Numbered from the stretch's first letter, positions 21,548 through 31,130 are shown. The stretch: 64,000 nucleotides of DNA from Dyadobacter subterraneus (GCF_015221875.1 NZ_JACYGY010000001.1:4752501-4816500); one strand, 5' to 3'. Notes: generated from the letters alone by a model not told the origin. Translations and numbers: made by a program.

Positions 21548-21574
21548 GATTCAAAGGTACAAGAAAATTTATCT

Positions 21575-21590
21575 ATCGCAATAATACGAT
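21575..21590. promoter_or_regulatory. ArsR operator at the ars operon promoter
   Basis: ATCG-CAATAATA-CGAT has perfect 4-base arms and a partly symmetric centre, and lies 27 bases upstream of the arsR ATG. A closely related sequence recurs inside the operon at 21184-21199. Position and recurrence support an ArsR binding site. Confidence 0.6.
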
Positions 21591-21619
21591 GAGTATTTTT
21601 ATCCATGAGATACTAGCTG

Positions 21620-22069
21620 CTACCTTCTGGCTTGGCCAATATATTGATAAAAATGCCTGATTGTATCTGCCTTTTCTGTATAATCTTTCATTAACTCACT
21701 GGTTTCCAATAATGAATAATCCTTCATGTAAAATTTTATATAGCCATCCGGATTAAATTTCATAAGATAAATAAGATTTTTCTTGTCAGCACTTGCCCCT
21801 TCTCTGCTTCTTACCAATGTCGATTTCAGACTGTCGCTCTGATAGAAAGTAACCAAATCACTTCGTCCGTCATTGAAAAAATTAATCGTTCTGTTGATCC
21901 CTGCTGCCTCGGCTGTAATAGTCTTTGTTGGTGTAGTAGTTTTGACCCATTTCCATTGTCCCTGCAAATTGGTTTCAAAAGGTGGTGCTATACAGTCACA
22001 TTTATTGTCATTGCAGGATGCAAGAAAAACGGAGCAGAATAAAAAGAGAAGAGCCGTATTGATTTTCAT
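21620..22069 (-). CDS. lipocalin-like secreted lipoprotein
   Basis: From ATG 22069 the 149-residue product has a lipoprotein signal MKINTALLFLFCSVFLASCN with lipobox LASC, so it should be anchored in a membrane through the Cys. The body (LQGQWKWVKTTTPTKTITAEAAG, INFFNDGRSDLVTFY) has the look of the small lipocalin-like beta-barrels common in Bacteroidota, with no known function. The upstream in-frame start at 22123 would place a charged segment before the signal and was rejected. It sits alone, tail towards arsR. Confidence 0.75.
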   Translation of the reverse strand: MKINTALLFLFCSVFLASCNDNKCDCIAPPFETNLQGQWKWVKTTTPTKTITAEAAGINRTINFFNDGRSDLVTFYQSDSLKSTLVRSREGASADKKNLIYLMKFNPDGYIKFYMKDYSLLETSELMKDYTEKADTIRHFYQYIGQARR

Positions 22070-22235
22070 AAAATTGATGGATGAGTTTTTATTAGGACAC
22101 CTTTTCCCCACAAACCGTTGCAACGATGTTAAAAATAAACAACCTGTTTTTTTAAATAATTTTCAATGATTATAACAATTTAATAACGTTCGGTTGAATC
22201 TAATATGTGGTGACAATATGAACACCCGTTACCGC

Positions 22236-22452
22236 TATTCGTAGTTTAAACTACGAATTTTAAATAGTTTACCGTTCGTAACGGTAGGCTATGACAACTC
22301 CTCCTCGCTCTGTTATTCGTAGTTTAAACTACGAATTGTCATAATTTACCGTTTGTAACGGTAGACTATGACAATTCCTCCTCGCATTTATTTCTAATGA
22401 AAACCGTTACAAACGGTTATTTATTGCTAGTACGCAGTGTTCGAAGAACACT
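22236..22452. repeat. palindrome-rich intergenic repeat block
   Basis: Two direct units (22236-22308 and 22314-22385, period about 78 bases) each hold a perfect 22-bp palindrome (22237-22258 and 22315-22336; half-site ATTCGTAGTTT), an inverted pair TACCGTT/AACGGTA with a 3-base centre (22270-22286, 22347-22363), and a shared CTCCTCGC end. A third inverted pair AACCGTT/AACGGTT lies at 22402-22418, and AGTGTTC/GAACACT at 22436-22452. No reading frame is convincing. It lies between two minus-strand genes. The structure resembles repetitive extragenic palindromes or a non-autonomous mobile element; the identity is unknown. Confidence 0.85.
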
Positions 22453-22612
22453 ACGCACAACGGATAACAAAGTAGTTTGAATTTCAAATTTAACGCTATA
22501 ACTTATTGTTTCACTGAAACTAACAGAAATTCATATGAAACTGAAATATCTGATTCTCATAACATTGCTGATTACATTTTATCAAAAAAAAACGAATCTG
22601 CAAGGAAAAACA

Positions 22613-22650
22613 ATCAGTCCGGACATTTTAGACTAAATGCTTGGACTGAT
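22613..22650 (-). terminator. hairpin terminator after the PQQ dehydrogenase gene
   Basis: ATCAGTCC (22613-22620) pairs with GGACTGAT (22643-22650), and an inner CATTT/AAATG pair extends the stem. On the minus strand it lies 16 bases beyond the stop at 22667 and is followed by a TGTTTTTCC run. It probably ends the long catabolic gene run. Confidence 0.6.
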
Positions 22651-22666
22651 CAAACCATTTTATAAA

Positions 22667-24835
22667 TTATGGCAATTTAAAAGCCATGATAAATCCAGAA
22701 GGATTCTCCTTATTTCCTCCCACGGAAAGTGCAACATACTGCTTTCCGCCCGCCATGTAAGTACACGCTGTTGCGTTGGCCACGCCGGGAAGGATAGTTT
22801 GCCAAAGCAATTTCCCTGTTGATTTGTCAAAAGCACGAAGTTTTTTATCATTTGTTCCGCTGATAAAAATCAACCCGCCAGCAGTAACAATCGGTCCGGC
22901 AGAACCTTCCTGACCAGTTTCCGGGCCACCCTTTTCTTGTAGTTTTTCATTATTTCCCAACGGTACCTGCCATTCATAATCGCCAGTGCTTAAATTAATT
23001 GCGCTCAGTGTTCCCCAAGGTGGTGTTAATGCAGGATTTCCATCAATATCCCTGAAATGGCCATAAGCAGTCAGATTTAAATATTTGTCTGCACCGGCTT
23101 TGGTCTGCATTGTTTCCAGTTTCGTAGCTTTTAAAGAATTTTGTTCCTTTTCGTATAAGAAGGCTATAATACCCTTTTCTTCCCCTTTGATAATACTTGC
23201 GAAAGCAGGCATTTTTCCTCCTCCTTTTTTAATTTTATCCAAAGCCGCTTCTTTGGTCATTCTGGATTTTAAAGAAACCAGTGAAGGATAATTCGGCTCG
23301 TCTCCATTTTTATCTTTTCCGTGACAAGTCGCACAATAAGTCATGTAAACAGACTTTCCCTGCTCGAAAACCGTCTGGTTTTGGGCCTCTTTTTCCTCAT
23401 CCATTTTTTGCATGGATTCAATTTCCGGGGAATCGTTTGATTTAACGAAAAGTACGCTGGTTGCAGGATCGTAAGCCGCCCCGCCCCACTCCGCACCACC
23501 GCGGGAACCGGGTAACATCAATGTTCCTTTCAAATCCGGAGGTGTGAAAAGTCCTTCATAACGCATCGAACGATATTTTTTCACGAGAGAATCATGTCCA
23601 ACTTGTGAATAATGAGTTAGATCCTGTTCTCTGAAAAGCTGACGGGCAAAAGGTTTTGGTTTTAAAGGAAAGGGCTGTGTCGGCCAGAATTGTTCGCCCG
23701 GAATGTGCGAAACTGGTACTTTTCTTTCTTCAATTGGAAATAAAGGCTCACCGGTTTCACGGTTAAAAACGAATACAAATCCATGTTTGGTAATTTGTGC
23801 AACGGCATCCAGATCTCTGCCATCTCGTTTTACGGTAACCAGATTTGGCGGGGCAGGCAAATCATAATCCCACAGATCATGGTGAATGGTCTGGTAATGC
23901 CAGATGTATTTCCCCGTTGCCGCATCCAGGGCAACAACGCTGTTTCCATATAGATTTTTCCCGGTTCTGTCGGCTCCGTAATAATCATAAGACGGAGATC
24001 CCAAAGCGAGAAAAACGATACCGCGTTTTAGATCCAGACTCATCCCCGACCAGTCATTTACCCCACCTGCATATTTGTAGGCATCTTTCGGCCAGGTTTC
24101 ATAACCAGGCTCACCAGGAAGCGGAATTGTGTGAAATGTCCATTCAAGCTTTCCGGTGATGCAGTTGTAAGCGCGAATATAACCGGGCTGCGCACCATAC
24201 AATTCTGAAACTTCTGCGCCCATGATCAGCAGATTTTTAAATACAATTCCCGGAGAAGTAGGAATCACAGATATAGTTTCAGGATTATCTCTTAATCCAA
24301 CATTCAAATTAACAAATCCACTTTTTCCAAAACTTGAAATCGGCTTTCCGGTTTTGGTATCAAGTGCAAAAAGTTTATCACCACCCGTTACCAGAATTCT
24401 CTTGACATTTCCTTCTTCATAATAGGTTACGCCGCGACTTACACCGCCTCCCTCGGCTCCATCAAACGGATCGAAAGACCATATTTTTTCACCCGTTTCT
24501 GCATTTACAGCATAAACCCAATGTTTGGCAGAAGTCGCATACATCACACCATCCACAATAATCGGATTACATTCGCTGCTTCCTGAACGCGCACCTTCTT
24601 TCATATCTTTTAAAGCGAACGTCCAGGCGGGTTGCAGCTGGGTCACGTTTTCTGTATTGATCTGGCTGAGTTTTGAATAACTGGTACTTTCGTTATCAGC
24701 TTTGTAAATGCTCCATGTCCGGTCATCTTCGGTTCTGGTTTGATAGGCTACTAAACCTGCGAACGCAAAACTGAATAGTAACGGGACGAAATTTTTCTTT
24801 AAAATTTTACTCCAAAAATAGTCCGTTCGAATCAT
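22667..24835 (-). CDS. PQQ-dependent dehydrogenase with an internal cytochrome c domain
   Basis: The 722-residue quinoprotein has an N-terminal hydrophobic segment (residues 14-31) for export, then repeated beta-propeller blades with PQQ-enzyme tryptophan motifs such as NAETGEKIWSFDP, DAATGKYIWHYQTIHHDLWDYD, and the final DKSTGKLLWQTILPG. A cytochrome c module with C501-A-T-C504-H505 is inserted between propeller blades (about 485-570). It resembles quinoprotein glucose dehydrogenase-type enzymes that oxidise sugars or alcohols in the periplasm and pass electrons through the haem. It is the last gene of the catabolic run, 192 bases after the PVC-type cytochrome, with a terminator in between. 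The substrate is unknown. Confidence 0.9.
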   Translation of the reverse strand: MIRTDYFWSKILKKNFVPLLFSFAFAGLVAYQTRTEDDRTWSIYKADNESTSYSKLSQINTENVTQLQPAWTFALKDMKEGARSGSSECNPIIVDGVMYATSAKHWVYAVNAETGEKIWSFDPFDGAEGGGVSRGVTYYEEGNVKRILVTGGDKLFALDTKTGKPISSFGKSGFVNLNVGLRDNPETISVIPTSPGIVFKNLLIMGAEVSELYGAQPGYIRAYNCITGKLEWTFHTIPLPGEPGYETWPKDAYKYAGGVNDWSGMSLDLKRGIVFLALGSPSYDYYGADRTGKNLYGNSVVALDAATGKYIWHYQTIHHDLWDYDLPAPPNLVTVKRDGRDLDAVAQITKHGFVFVFNRETGEPLFPIEERKVPVSHIPGEQFWPTQPFPLKPKPFARQLFREQDLTHYSQVGHDSLVKKYRSMRYEGLFTPPDLKGTLMLPGSRGGAEWGGAAYDPATSVLFVKSNDSPEIESMQKMDEEKEAQNQTVFEQGKSVYMTYCATCHGKDKNGDEPNYPSLVSLKSRMTKEAALDKIKKGGGKMPAFASIIKGEEKGIIAFLYEKEQNSLKATKLETMQTKAGADKYLNLTAYGHFRDIDGNPALTPPWGTLSAINLSTGDYEWQVPLGNNEKLQEKGGPETGQEGSAGPIVTAGGLIFISGTNDKKLRAFDKSTGKLLWQTILPGVANATACTYMAGGKQYVALSVGGNKENPSGFIMAFKLP

Positions 24836-24973
24836 GGGAAGTTAAAAGTAAACTTTACGAAAAAATATTCAGGCTGATTTTGTTTTTCTTTTAAGATTAA
24901 GGTCATATAAGATATGAATTGCAAGATTTTACTATTGTTTCAAAATGATTCATATTTATCTGTTTGACAAAAA

Positions 24974-25005
24974 AAAGAGGTCAGCTCTGATGAGCTAACC
25001 TCTTT
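24974..25005 (-). terminator. strong intrinsic terminator after the PVC-type cytochrome gene
   Basis: AAAGAGGTCAGCTC (24974-24987) and GAGCTAACCTCTTT (24992-25005) pair with one mismatch around a TGAT loop. On the minus strand the stem ends in a run of eight or more Ts. It lies 23 bases after the stop at 25028, so the PQQ dehydrogenase downstream may need its own promoter. Confidence 0.9.
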
Positions 25006-25027
25006 CTCTCCTTTACAAAAATACAGC

Positions 25028-28000
25028 TTATTTTCCCATTACAAGGCGCGTTTGAGCACCGCCATTCTGCGCATCCTGCAACTGGATATTTAAAGAATTG
25101 TCTTTGAATAAGCTTCTGTCAACAGCAAGTGTTATGGAATGTACACCTTGTGAAAAATCCGTTACCGCTCCACTTTCAGCAAGTTTCAAAGGTTTTCCAT
25201 CCGACCAGGCTGTAATTCCAGCTGTTGAACTAAATGCCAGATCAACATTTCCTTTTGTCAGCACTTCAATTTCAAATCTTGCAAAACTGTATTTTTTACC
25301 AGCAGCACCGTCAATAACTGGTAAATCATCCAATGGTAGATCACCCGCAACCTTACTGTAAACAGGTTGGAAAGAAATTTTTGATTTATCTTTTACCACA
25401 TATCCAGGCCCTTCTGCAAGAATTCTTTTCGCTGTTTCCTTATTTGCTTCCACCGTATTCCATCTGCGAACAAACCTCGTAGTCGGTACGCGGAATTTAC
25501 CGGATTCACCCATTTTGGAAAGGAAACCGATCAGGTCAACGAACTCCTGTTTGTCAAGACTGGCTGTCAATCCCGGAGGCATTAACGATCCCGGTACTTT
25601 TTCCATCAATTGAACCTGACTTTTGGCAATGGAAACTTCCTTCCCCGTCACATCACGTATCACAATTTCAGAAGCTCCATCACTCGCCAGATAACCCAGC
25701 AATTCGCTGCCATCCTTTTTCACAACACGCTTTAAATCATATCCTTCCTTAATCGACAAACTCGGATAAAGCACGGAGCGAATTATTGTTTCAACCGGAG
25801 AACTGGTACCCAGGCTGCTCAAATCCGGACCGATACGCCCACCAGCACCACCAATGGCGTGACAAGTGGTACAACTTGTACTGGTTCTTCTGAAAATAAG
25901 CTCTCCTTTTGCTGGGTCAGCCTGGTCGGTTACCACTTTTGCCAGACTCGCAATTTCCTTATCATTCAAATCCTGTTTCATATTTTGAACAGGTAAAGTT
26001 CCGCCCGAAGCTTCTAAGGCTTTGTTCAATGCTGTAATCTGATCAATTCGCTGACGATTCCACCCTGCACGGGCCTGCACCAGAATTCTTCCTTTTTTCG
26101 CTGTCGCTTCCTGAATTTTTTTGGCTGCAATTGCGTCCGCAAGTGCCGCTGCTCCGTTGTTATTTGGAATAAATGCCATGAAAAGATCTGTCACATCCGT
26201 ATCAGCTGGCAGCGTCCGCATGAGCTCCGAAGCAATTTTTGCACCTTCAACAGGATTTAAAGCAGCAAGCTCCCCGGCAGAGATAATACGAACTTCCGGT
26301 GTATTTTTCGGACCCGTCATTTCGACCATCAGCTTCATCGCTTTTTCCTTATCAATGGACGCCAAAGCTCCAAGTGCAGCTTTTTTAGTATTTGGGGTGC
26401 CTGTTTGAATTAGCTTGGTAAGACGGTCATTTAACTGATCGAGTTTCCATAGTCCGGCAAGTCGGATCGCACTCAGACTTACTGCCTCATCTTCATTTCC
26501 AATAAAATCAGCAACACGTTCAGGACTTTTATCCGGTTTTACTTTCCGCTGACGGGCCGCATCTTCCAGAGTTGCCAGCTGCGGAGTTATATTTTTATCT
26601 TTATTTTGAACCGTTAAATCAAGCAGCATATTCAGATCCGCAGTTTGTCCGGATTTTGCAATTGCATTCAGCACGTCTTTCTGATATTCCTGCGGCACCT
26701 GGCCTTTTCCATATAAGCTGATCAATTGGGCAACCGCTTCCTGTGAACTCAAAGATTTCAAAGCATAAACCGTTTTCTTGGCATCACCAAAATAATTCGG
26801 GTCTGTTTTCAGTTTCGCCATCCAAACCGGTTCCAGTTCACGGATTGTTTGCCAAAGTGCATAATCGATAAACTCATCCATTTGCAATTCGAGAACAGAA
26901 AGTGCAGCACGGGCAGCTTCCGGTGTTTTTGTTTTGCGAAGCGCAATCACGGCTTCCATACGAACCTGCGCATGTTTATCCGTAACCGCTTTGGCCAGAA
27001 TTCCCGGTACATTATTAATTTTGGTATACCAGAATGTCAGCGCCCGCAATCCTGCGGCACGCGCATTGTGACTTTCAGCATTAATCAGACTTAGCAAAAG
27101 CGGTTCATTCACCGTATCCAACGCCTGAAAAACCCATAATGCCTCCAATAAATTATGTTCGTAATCTTTGTCCTTTTTGTCTAATGCAGTTACCCAGGCG
27201 CGTAAGGCAGGAATTACTTCTTTTGCTCCGCGTTCTTTTAAAACTTGTTTTGCATTTGTGCGGGTAAGTTCTTCCGGTACTTTCAGCGCTTCCAAAAGTT
27301 CGGCAACGGGCGCTTTATTTAACTTTGGTACTTTTACCAACGGACGATTTTTAGCAGTAATTTTCCAGATACGTCCATGTTCCTGGTCACGGCGAGGATC
27401 GAAAAAGTCTACTTCTCCGTGTTGAATAATCGGATTGTACCAGTCTGCAACGTAAATCGCTCCATCCGGACCAACGTTAATATCAACAGGACGGAAAGCA
27501 ATATCATCCGTCCACATCAAATCTTCCATTTGTTTGGAAGCATAACCGCTCCCCTGTTCTTCCAGTTTGAAACTGTTGATCCGATTTGCGCGGAAATCGT
27601 TCGCAATCATTCTTCCCTGCCATGCATCAGGCAAATGTCTTCCTGAGATTACATCAAGTCCGCTATGTTTTGGCTGACCAGGATTTAAGCCACGAATAAT
27701 TCTTTCAGCCCCCTGCGCAGCAGCAAATGCGGCACCCGGAAAAGCGTAATTAATACCTTCTCCACCAGCACCATCCGTCAGGAATGATTGTCCCCAGCGA
27801 TCAAACTGCAATCCCCAGAAATTGATACCTCCACGCGCATACACATCGATTTCCAAAGTTTTTGGATTCAATTGCCATACTCCGCCGGCTTCTAGACGTT
27901 TTGTACCAAAAGGTGTTTCAACATGGCTAAAAATGTAGATGGACTGGTTGAAATATAATTTACCTTCCGGTCCCCAGCGAAAAGTGTGAATCAAGTGATG

Positions 28001-28489
28001 CGCATCTCCTGTTCCAAAACCGTTCAGGATTCTGCGTTTTTTATCCGCTTTTCCATCACCATCCGTATCCGAAAAATGTAGAATTTCAGTCGAGTTGGCT
28101 ACGTAAACCCCACCATCGCCAGGCAAAATTCCTGTTGGTGTTGTTAAACCTTCTGCGAAAATTGTCGTTTTATCGGCCTTTCCATCACCATCCGTATCTT
28201 CAATGACGAAGATTTTGTCGTTAGCGACTTCACCCGTTTTTAAATGCGGATAAGCAGTACTGCTCACAACCCATAAACGTCCATCAGCATCCCAGTTCAT
28301 TTGAATAGGTTTTGCGACCAAAGGTTCTGCCGCCCAAAGTGTTACTTCGAAGCCATCAGCAACCTTGAACGACGCCAGTTCCTTTTTCGGATCCGGATCT
28401 TCGTATACATTTTTTTGATTTACGGACGAAGTCATAAGCAGGATCAGCGGTAATACCAGAATCCCGATAAGTAGTTTTATTGCTTTCAT
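25028..28489 (-). CDS. PVC-type haem-binding protein with HEAT repeats and CxxCH motif
   Basis: A 1153-residue exported protein. The signal peptide covers residues 1-25. Residues about 40-390 form an NHL/quinoprotein-like propeller (FEVTLWAAEPLVAKPIQMNWDADGRLWVV) of the DUF7133 membrane-bound dehydrogenase type. Residues about 400-830 are helical HEAT-like repeats. The cytochrome motif is C873-T-T-C876-H877 with a downstream Met-containing loop. The C-terminus (about 1030-1153) looks like a beta-sandwich carbohydrate-binding region. Such proteins, first noted in Planctomycetes and Verrucomicrobia and also abundant in Cytophagales, are thought to be periplasmic oxidoreductases tied to polysaccharide use. 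The substrate is unknown. Confidence 0.88.
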   Translation of the reverse strand: MKAIKLLIGILVLPLILLMTSSVNQKNVYEDPDPKKELASFKVADGFEVTLWAAEPLVAKPIQMNWDADGRLWVVSSTAYPHLKTGEVANDKIFVIEDTDGDGKADKTTIFAEGLTTPTGILPGDGGVYVANSTEILHFSDTDGDGKADKKRRILNGFGTGDAHHLIHTFRWGPEGKLYFNQSIYIFSHVETPFGTKRLEAGGVWQLNPKTLEIDVYARGGINFWGLQFDRWGQSFLTDGAGGEGINYAFPGAAFAAAQGAERIIRGLNPGQPKHSGLDVISGRHLPDAWQGRMIANDFRANRINSFKLEEQGSGYASKQMEDLMWTDDIAFRPVDINVGPDGAIYVADWYNPIIQHGEVDFFDPRRDQEHGRIWKITAKNRPLVKVPKLNKAPVAELLEALKVPEELTRTNAKQVLKERGAKEVIPALRAWVTALDKKDKDYEHNLLEALWVFQALDTVNEPLLLSLINAESHNARAAGLRALTFWYTKINNVPGILAKAVTDKHAQVRMEAVIALRKTKTPEAARAALSVLELQMDEFIDYALWQTIRELEPVWMAKLKTDPNYFGDAKKTVYALKSLSSQEAVAQLISLYGKGQVPQEYQKDVLNAIAKSGQTADLNMLLDLTVQNKDKNITPQLATLEDAARQRKVKPDKSPERVADFIGNEDEAVSLSAIRLAGLWKLDQLNDRLTKLIQTGTPNTKKAALGALASIDKEKAMKLMVEMTGPKNTPEVRIISAGELAALNPVEGAKIASELMRTLPADTDVTDLFMAFIPNNNGAAALADAIAAKKIQEATAKKGRILVQARAGWNRQRIDQITALNKALEASGGTLPVQNMKQDLNDKEIASLAKVVTDQADPAKGELIFRRTSTSCTTCHAIGGAGGRIGPDLSSLGTSSPVETIIRSVLYPSLSIKEGYDLKRVVKKDGSELLGYLASDGASEIVIRDVTGKEVSIAKSQVQLMEKVPGSLMPPGLTASLDKQEFVDLIGFLSKMGESGKFRVPTTRFVRRWNTVEANKETAKRILAEGPGYVVKDKSKISFQPVYSKVAGDLPLDDLPVIDGAAGKKYSFARFEIEVLTKGNVDLAFSSTAGITAWSDGKPLKLAESGAVTDFSQGVHSITLAVDRSLFKDNSLNIQLQDAQNGGAQTRLVMGK

Positions 28490-28592
28490 ATTTATTTAGC
28501 TGTTGGCTATTAGCCCCGCGGCGGACCGCAGTTAGCTTTTAGCTCTGTTGCGCCTGAAACTCTGTTCTTAATTTGACTTTATTTTGATGCTG

Positions 28593-29825
28593 CTAGTTGC
28601 TAAGAGCTGACAGCTTATAAACTACCTCTTTCGGCATTCTTTCTAAACCAATTTGTCCTTCCAGAAATTTGATCAGAATATCCTGGTCTTCCAGATCTTT
28701 TACATGTTTTCCTTGCTCGTAAGCACGGAAACCGATAATGTACGTTTCGTTGATCGGTCTGTATTGAAAAAAGTGCAGTTCATTTTTTTTCAAAATCATA
28801 TCCCTGATTTCTGCCGATTGAAAATAAGATGGACCCTGTTTGATTTCTACACCCTTTTCCCAATCCTTGGCGGAAGCTGTTACAATCTGATCGTCATTTG
28901 CAGAAAGTGTGTAAAAGCCTTTTTTCAATCCCGTCACTTTAAGTATGGGTGCAACATCCACCAGCTTTTCAGTTTCGGGAGTTGCCGGTATAGGCAGGAA
29001 TTTTTCAGGGATTACAAATTGAAGGTTAGCTAAATCCTTACCTGATTCCAAAATTTTAGCATTGGCAGACGCTTCTGCGCCTGTCTTGGAAATAGAAATA
29101 GTAGTTGTCTGTTTTTCGTTTTTTAAACCCAAACCATTTTCCAGAACATTCGCCAGATAATAGTATCCGGTTTCGTTCAGGTGAACTCCATTTTCAATAA
29201 TGGTTGTCTTTTTGCTGGCTTCCAGAATTGGCTTGTAAATATCAATGAACTGCTTCCCGCGATCCGCTGCTATTTTGGCGATTGCAGAAGAATATAATTC
29301 AAGATCCGCATTACGTTTGGAAAGGTTGATCGAAGTATCACTCGATACAACAGGAATTGTCGAAAGCAAAATAGATTTCGCACCTAAGGAATCAATTTTA
29401 TTGAGCAGATTATTCAATCCGTCTTTAAAATGCGCCAAACCTGCTTCGCCTTCCTGCGCTTCAACACCGCCATAACCAAGAAAAACTACGGTTGGCTGCG
29501 TTTTGGTTATATTTTGAATTAAATGCTGATAGGCAGTTGGCGGATTGGTAAAAGTGCTGCGCCCATCTCCCCACACATTATCGCCCGACCATCCCAGATT
29601 ACGAAAGGTAACGTTTTTGTCAGGAAAACGGGTTGTGAGCGCCAGTTCCAGATATCCGTATTGGAAATCATTTTCAAAAAGGGAATTCCCAAGAAAAACG
29701 ACACGGTCTCCATCTTTTAAATCAAAACCGGAAGCTTTTGACTGGGCCCGGATTTCTACCGGCTTGTAGAAAATAGTAAGTAACAATAATAGAATATGGC
29801 CAAGTGTGACCGATACCTTTCTCAT
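28593..29825 (-). CDS. secreted SGNH/GDSL hydrolase
   Basis: From ATG 29825 the 410-residue product has a signal peptide ending IRAQ, then the GDSL block RVVFLGNSLFENDF with Ser in GNSL, an FLGYGGVEAQEGEAG block III-like segment, and DIYKPILE followed by GVHLNETGYYYLANVL, which supplies the catalytic His. This is the type often attached to PVC cytochrome genes, where it may de-esterify acetylated carbohydrates. An in-frame ATG 27 bases further upstream (29852) is possible. The gap to the next gene upstream is about 90 bases. Confidence 0.85.
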   Translation of the reverse strand: MRKVSVTLGHILLLLLTIFYKPVEIRAQSKASGFDLKDGDRVVFLGNSLFENDFQYGYLELALTTRFPDKNVTFRNLGWSGDNVWGDGRSTFTNPPTAYQHLIQNITKTQPTVVFLGYGGVEAQEGEAGLAHFKDGLNNLLNKIDSLGAKSILLSTIPVVSSDTSINLSKRNADLELYSSAIAKIAADRGKQFIDIYKPILEASKKTTIIENGVHLNETGYYYLANVLENGLGLKNEKQTTTISISKTGAEASANAKILESGKDLANLQFVIPEKFLPIPATPETEKLVDVAPILKVTGLKKGFYTLSANDDQIVTASAKDWEKGVEIKQGPSYFQSAEIRDMILKKNELHFFQYRPINETYIIGFRAYEQGKHVKDLEDQDILIKFLEGQIGLERMPKEVVYKLSALSN

Positions 29826-29913
29826 GCATTTGGGGTTTAGTAATGATGTCAAAATTGCAACACTGATGTTTTCTGTTCAATGTTGTCGATGAAAAACTTA
29901 GTAAATATTAAAC

Positions 29914-31092
29914 TTAATTGTTGCCTTGATTAAAAAAGACAAATAGCCCATCTTTTCCCGCAACAATAATGTCCTTTCGGCCACTGCCGTGCAAATCCGC
30001 TGTTGAAAAATAAACTCCGATTCCCTTTCCAATACCATATGGACCATGCGAAATTACCTGTTTAACAAAGGTTTCGCCATTCCACTGATAATAATAAATG
30101 CCTACAAGATCTTTTTCTCCCGGATCGTTCCCATTATGTGCCCTGTATCTTTTCCCGGTCAGCAATTCAAACTTGCCGTCATTATCCAGATCGATCCATT
30201 CCATCGAGTGAAACTGCGAATTAAAAGGATCGATCACATGCTTGATCCAATCGATTTTCCCTGATTTTGTCGTCTGCTCGTACCAGTCAAGCCCGTAGCT
30301 ATGCGCCTGCCCGACAATGATATCATTTTTCTTGTCACCATTCACATCAACCACTAAAATAGGGACGCTCGCAGTACCGAATTTAAAATCATTGTGCGCA
30401 ATCCATTTGTCTTTCAAGACACTTTTTGGCGCTTCCAGCCAACCCGTACTGATAATAAAATCGCCTCTTCCGTCACCATTCACATCACCGAATCCAACAC
30501 CATGATCCTGGTTATCGGCAACTTGTATTTTGGTAAAAGTTCCGGTTCCTTTTCCTGCTTTGTCTCTTTCCAATTTGTAAAATTTGAACGGCGAGTTTGG
30601 ATTGTTAGGGACTATTTCAGGAAAACCATCATTGTCTACATCCCAGGCCCTTGCGGTTTCAACATTGCCTGTTTCATCAATCAGATGATCTTTCCACGGA
30701 CCGTTATTTCCAGGATTTTCACGCCAGATCAGACTTTTGTTAAACCATCCACCCGTGATAAAATCCATATTTCCATCGCCGTTAACATCCATTGGAATGG
30801 TAAGAAAATCGTCCCAGTATTCTCCAACACGCTTAACCTCGCCAATATAAAACCGGTCAAAAAACTCAGGGCCTTTATACCAGAATTCACCTGAAACAAG
30901 ATCCGGTTTCCCGTCATTATTTACATCAAAAACCGCAACAGACTCAACACTTTCCGATGCAATCTGCTTTTTTTCAAACCGGACAGGCGTTGCTCTTTTT
31001 TCATTCTGCTGGGCATATGCTGATGTGAAAAAGCCGATCCCCAAAAGGATTCCAGATAAAGCGACTTTCATTTCTCCGGTTTTAATTTTCAT
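29914..31092 (-). CDS. secreted FG-GAP/VCBS repeat protein
   Basis: The 392-residue protein has a signal peptide (ending AYAQ) and at least seven calcium-type repeats of the form D-x-N-x-D-G-x-x-D: FDVNNDGKPDLVSG, MDVNGDGNMDFITG, WDVDNDGFPEIVPN, GDVNGDGRGDFIIS, VDVNGDKKNDIIVG, IDLDNDGKFELLTG and ADLHGSGRKDIIVA. It should fold into a seven-bladed beta-propeller. It is likely periplasmic or surface-exposed and could bind carbohydrate or scaffold the neighbouring GDSL and cytochrome proteins. No catalytic residues are recognised. Confidence 0.9.
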   Translation of the reverse strand: MKIKTGEMKVALSGILLGIGFFTSAYAQQNEKRATPVRFEKKQIASESVESVAVFDVNNDGKPDLVSGEFWYKGPEFFDRFYIGEVKRVGEYWDDFLTIPMDVNGDGNMDFITGGWFNKSLIWRENPGNNGPWKDHLIDETGNVETARAWDVDNDGFPEIVPNNPNSPFKFYKLERDKAGKGTGTFTKIQVADNQDHGVGFGDVNGDGRGDFIISTGWLEAPKSVLKDKWIAHNDFKFGTASVPILVVDVNGDKKNDIIVGQAHSYGLDWYEQTTKSGKIDWIKHVIDPFNSQFHSMEWIDLDNDGKFELLTGKRYRAHNGNDPGEKDLVGIYYYQWNGETFVKQVISHGPYGIGKGIGVYFSTADLHGSGRKDIIVAGKDGLFVFFNQGNN

Positions 31093-31130
31093 GGTTCAGG
31101 ATTGGTTTCTTATACTTTCGGCTAATAAAA

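Noticed and set aside
22477..22665. 62-codon plus-strand frame next to the PQQ dehydrogenase end
   Set aside because: It overlaps a terminator hairpin and the repeat-flanking region and shows no recognisable domain.
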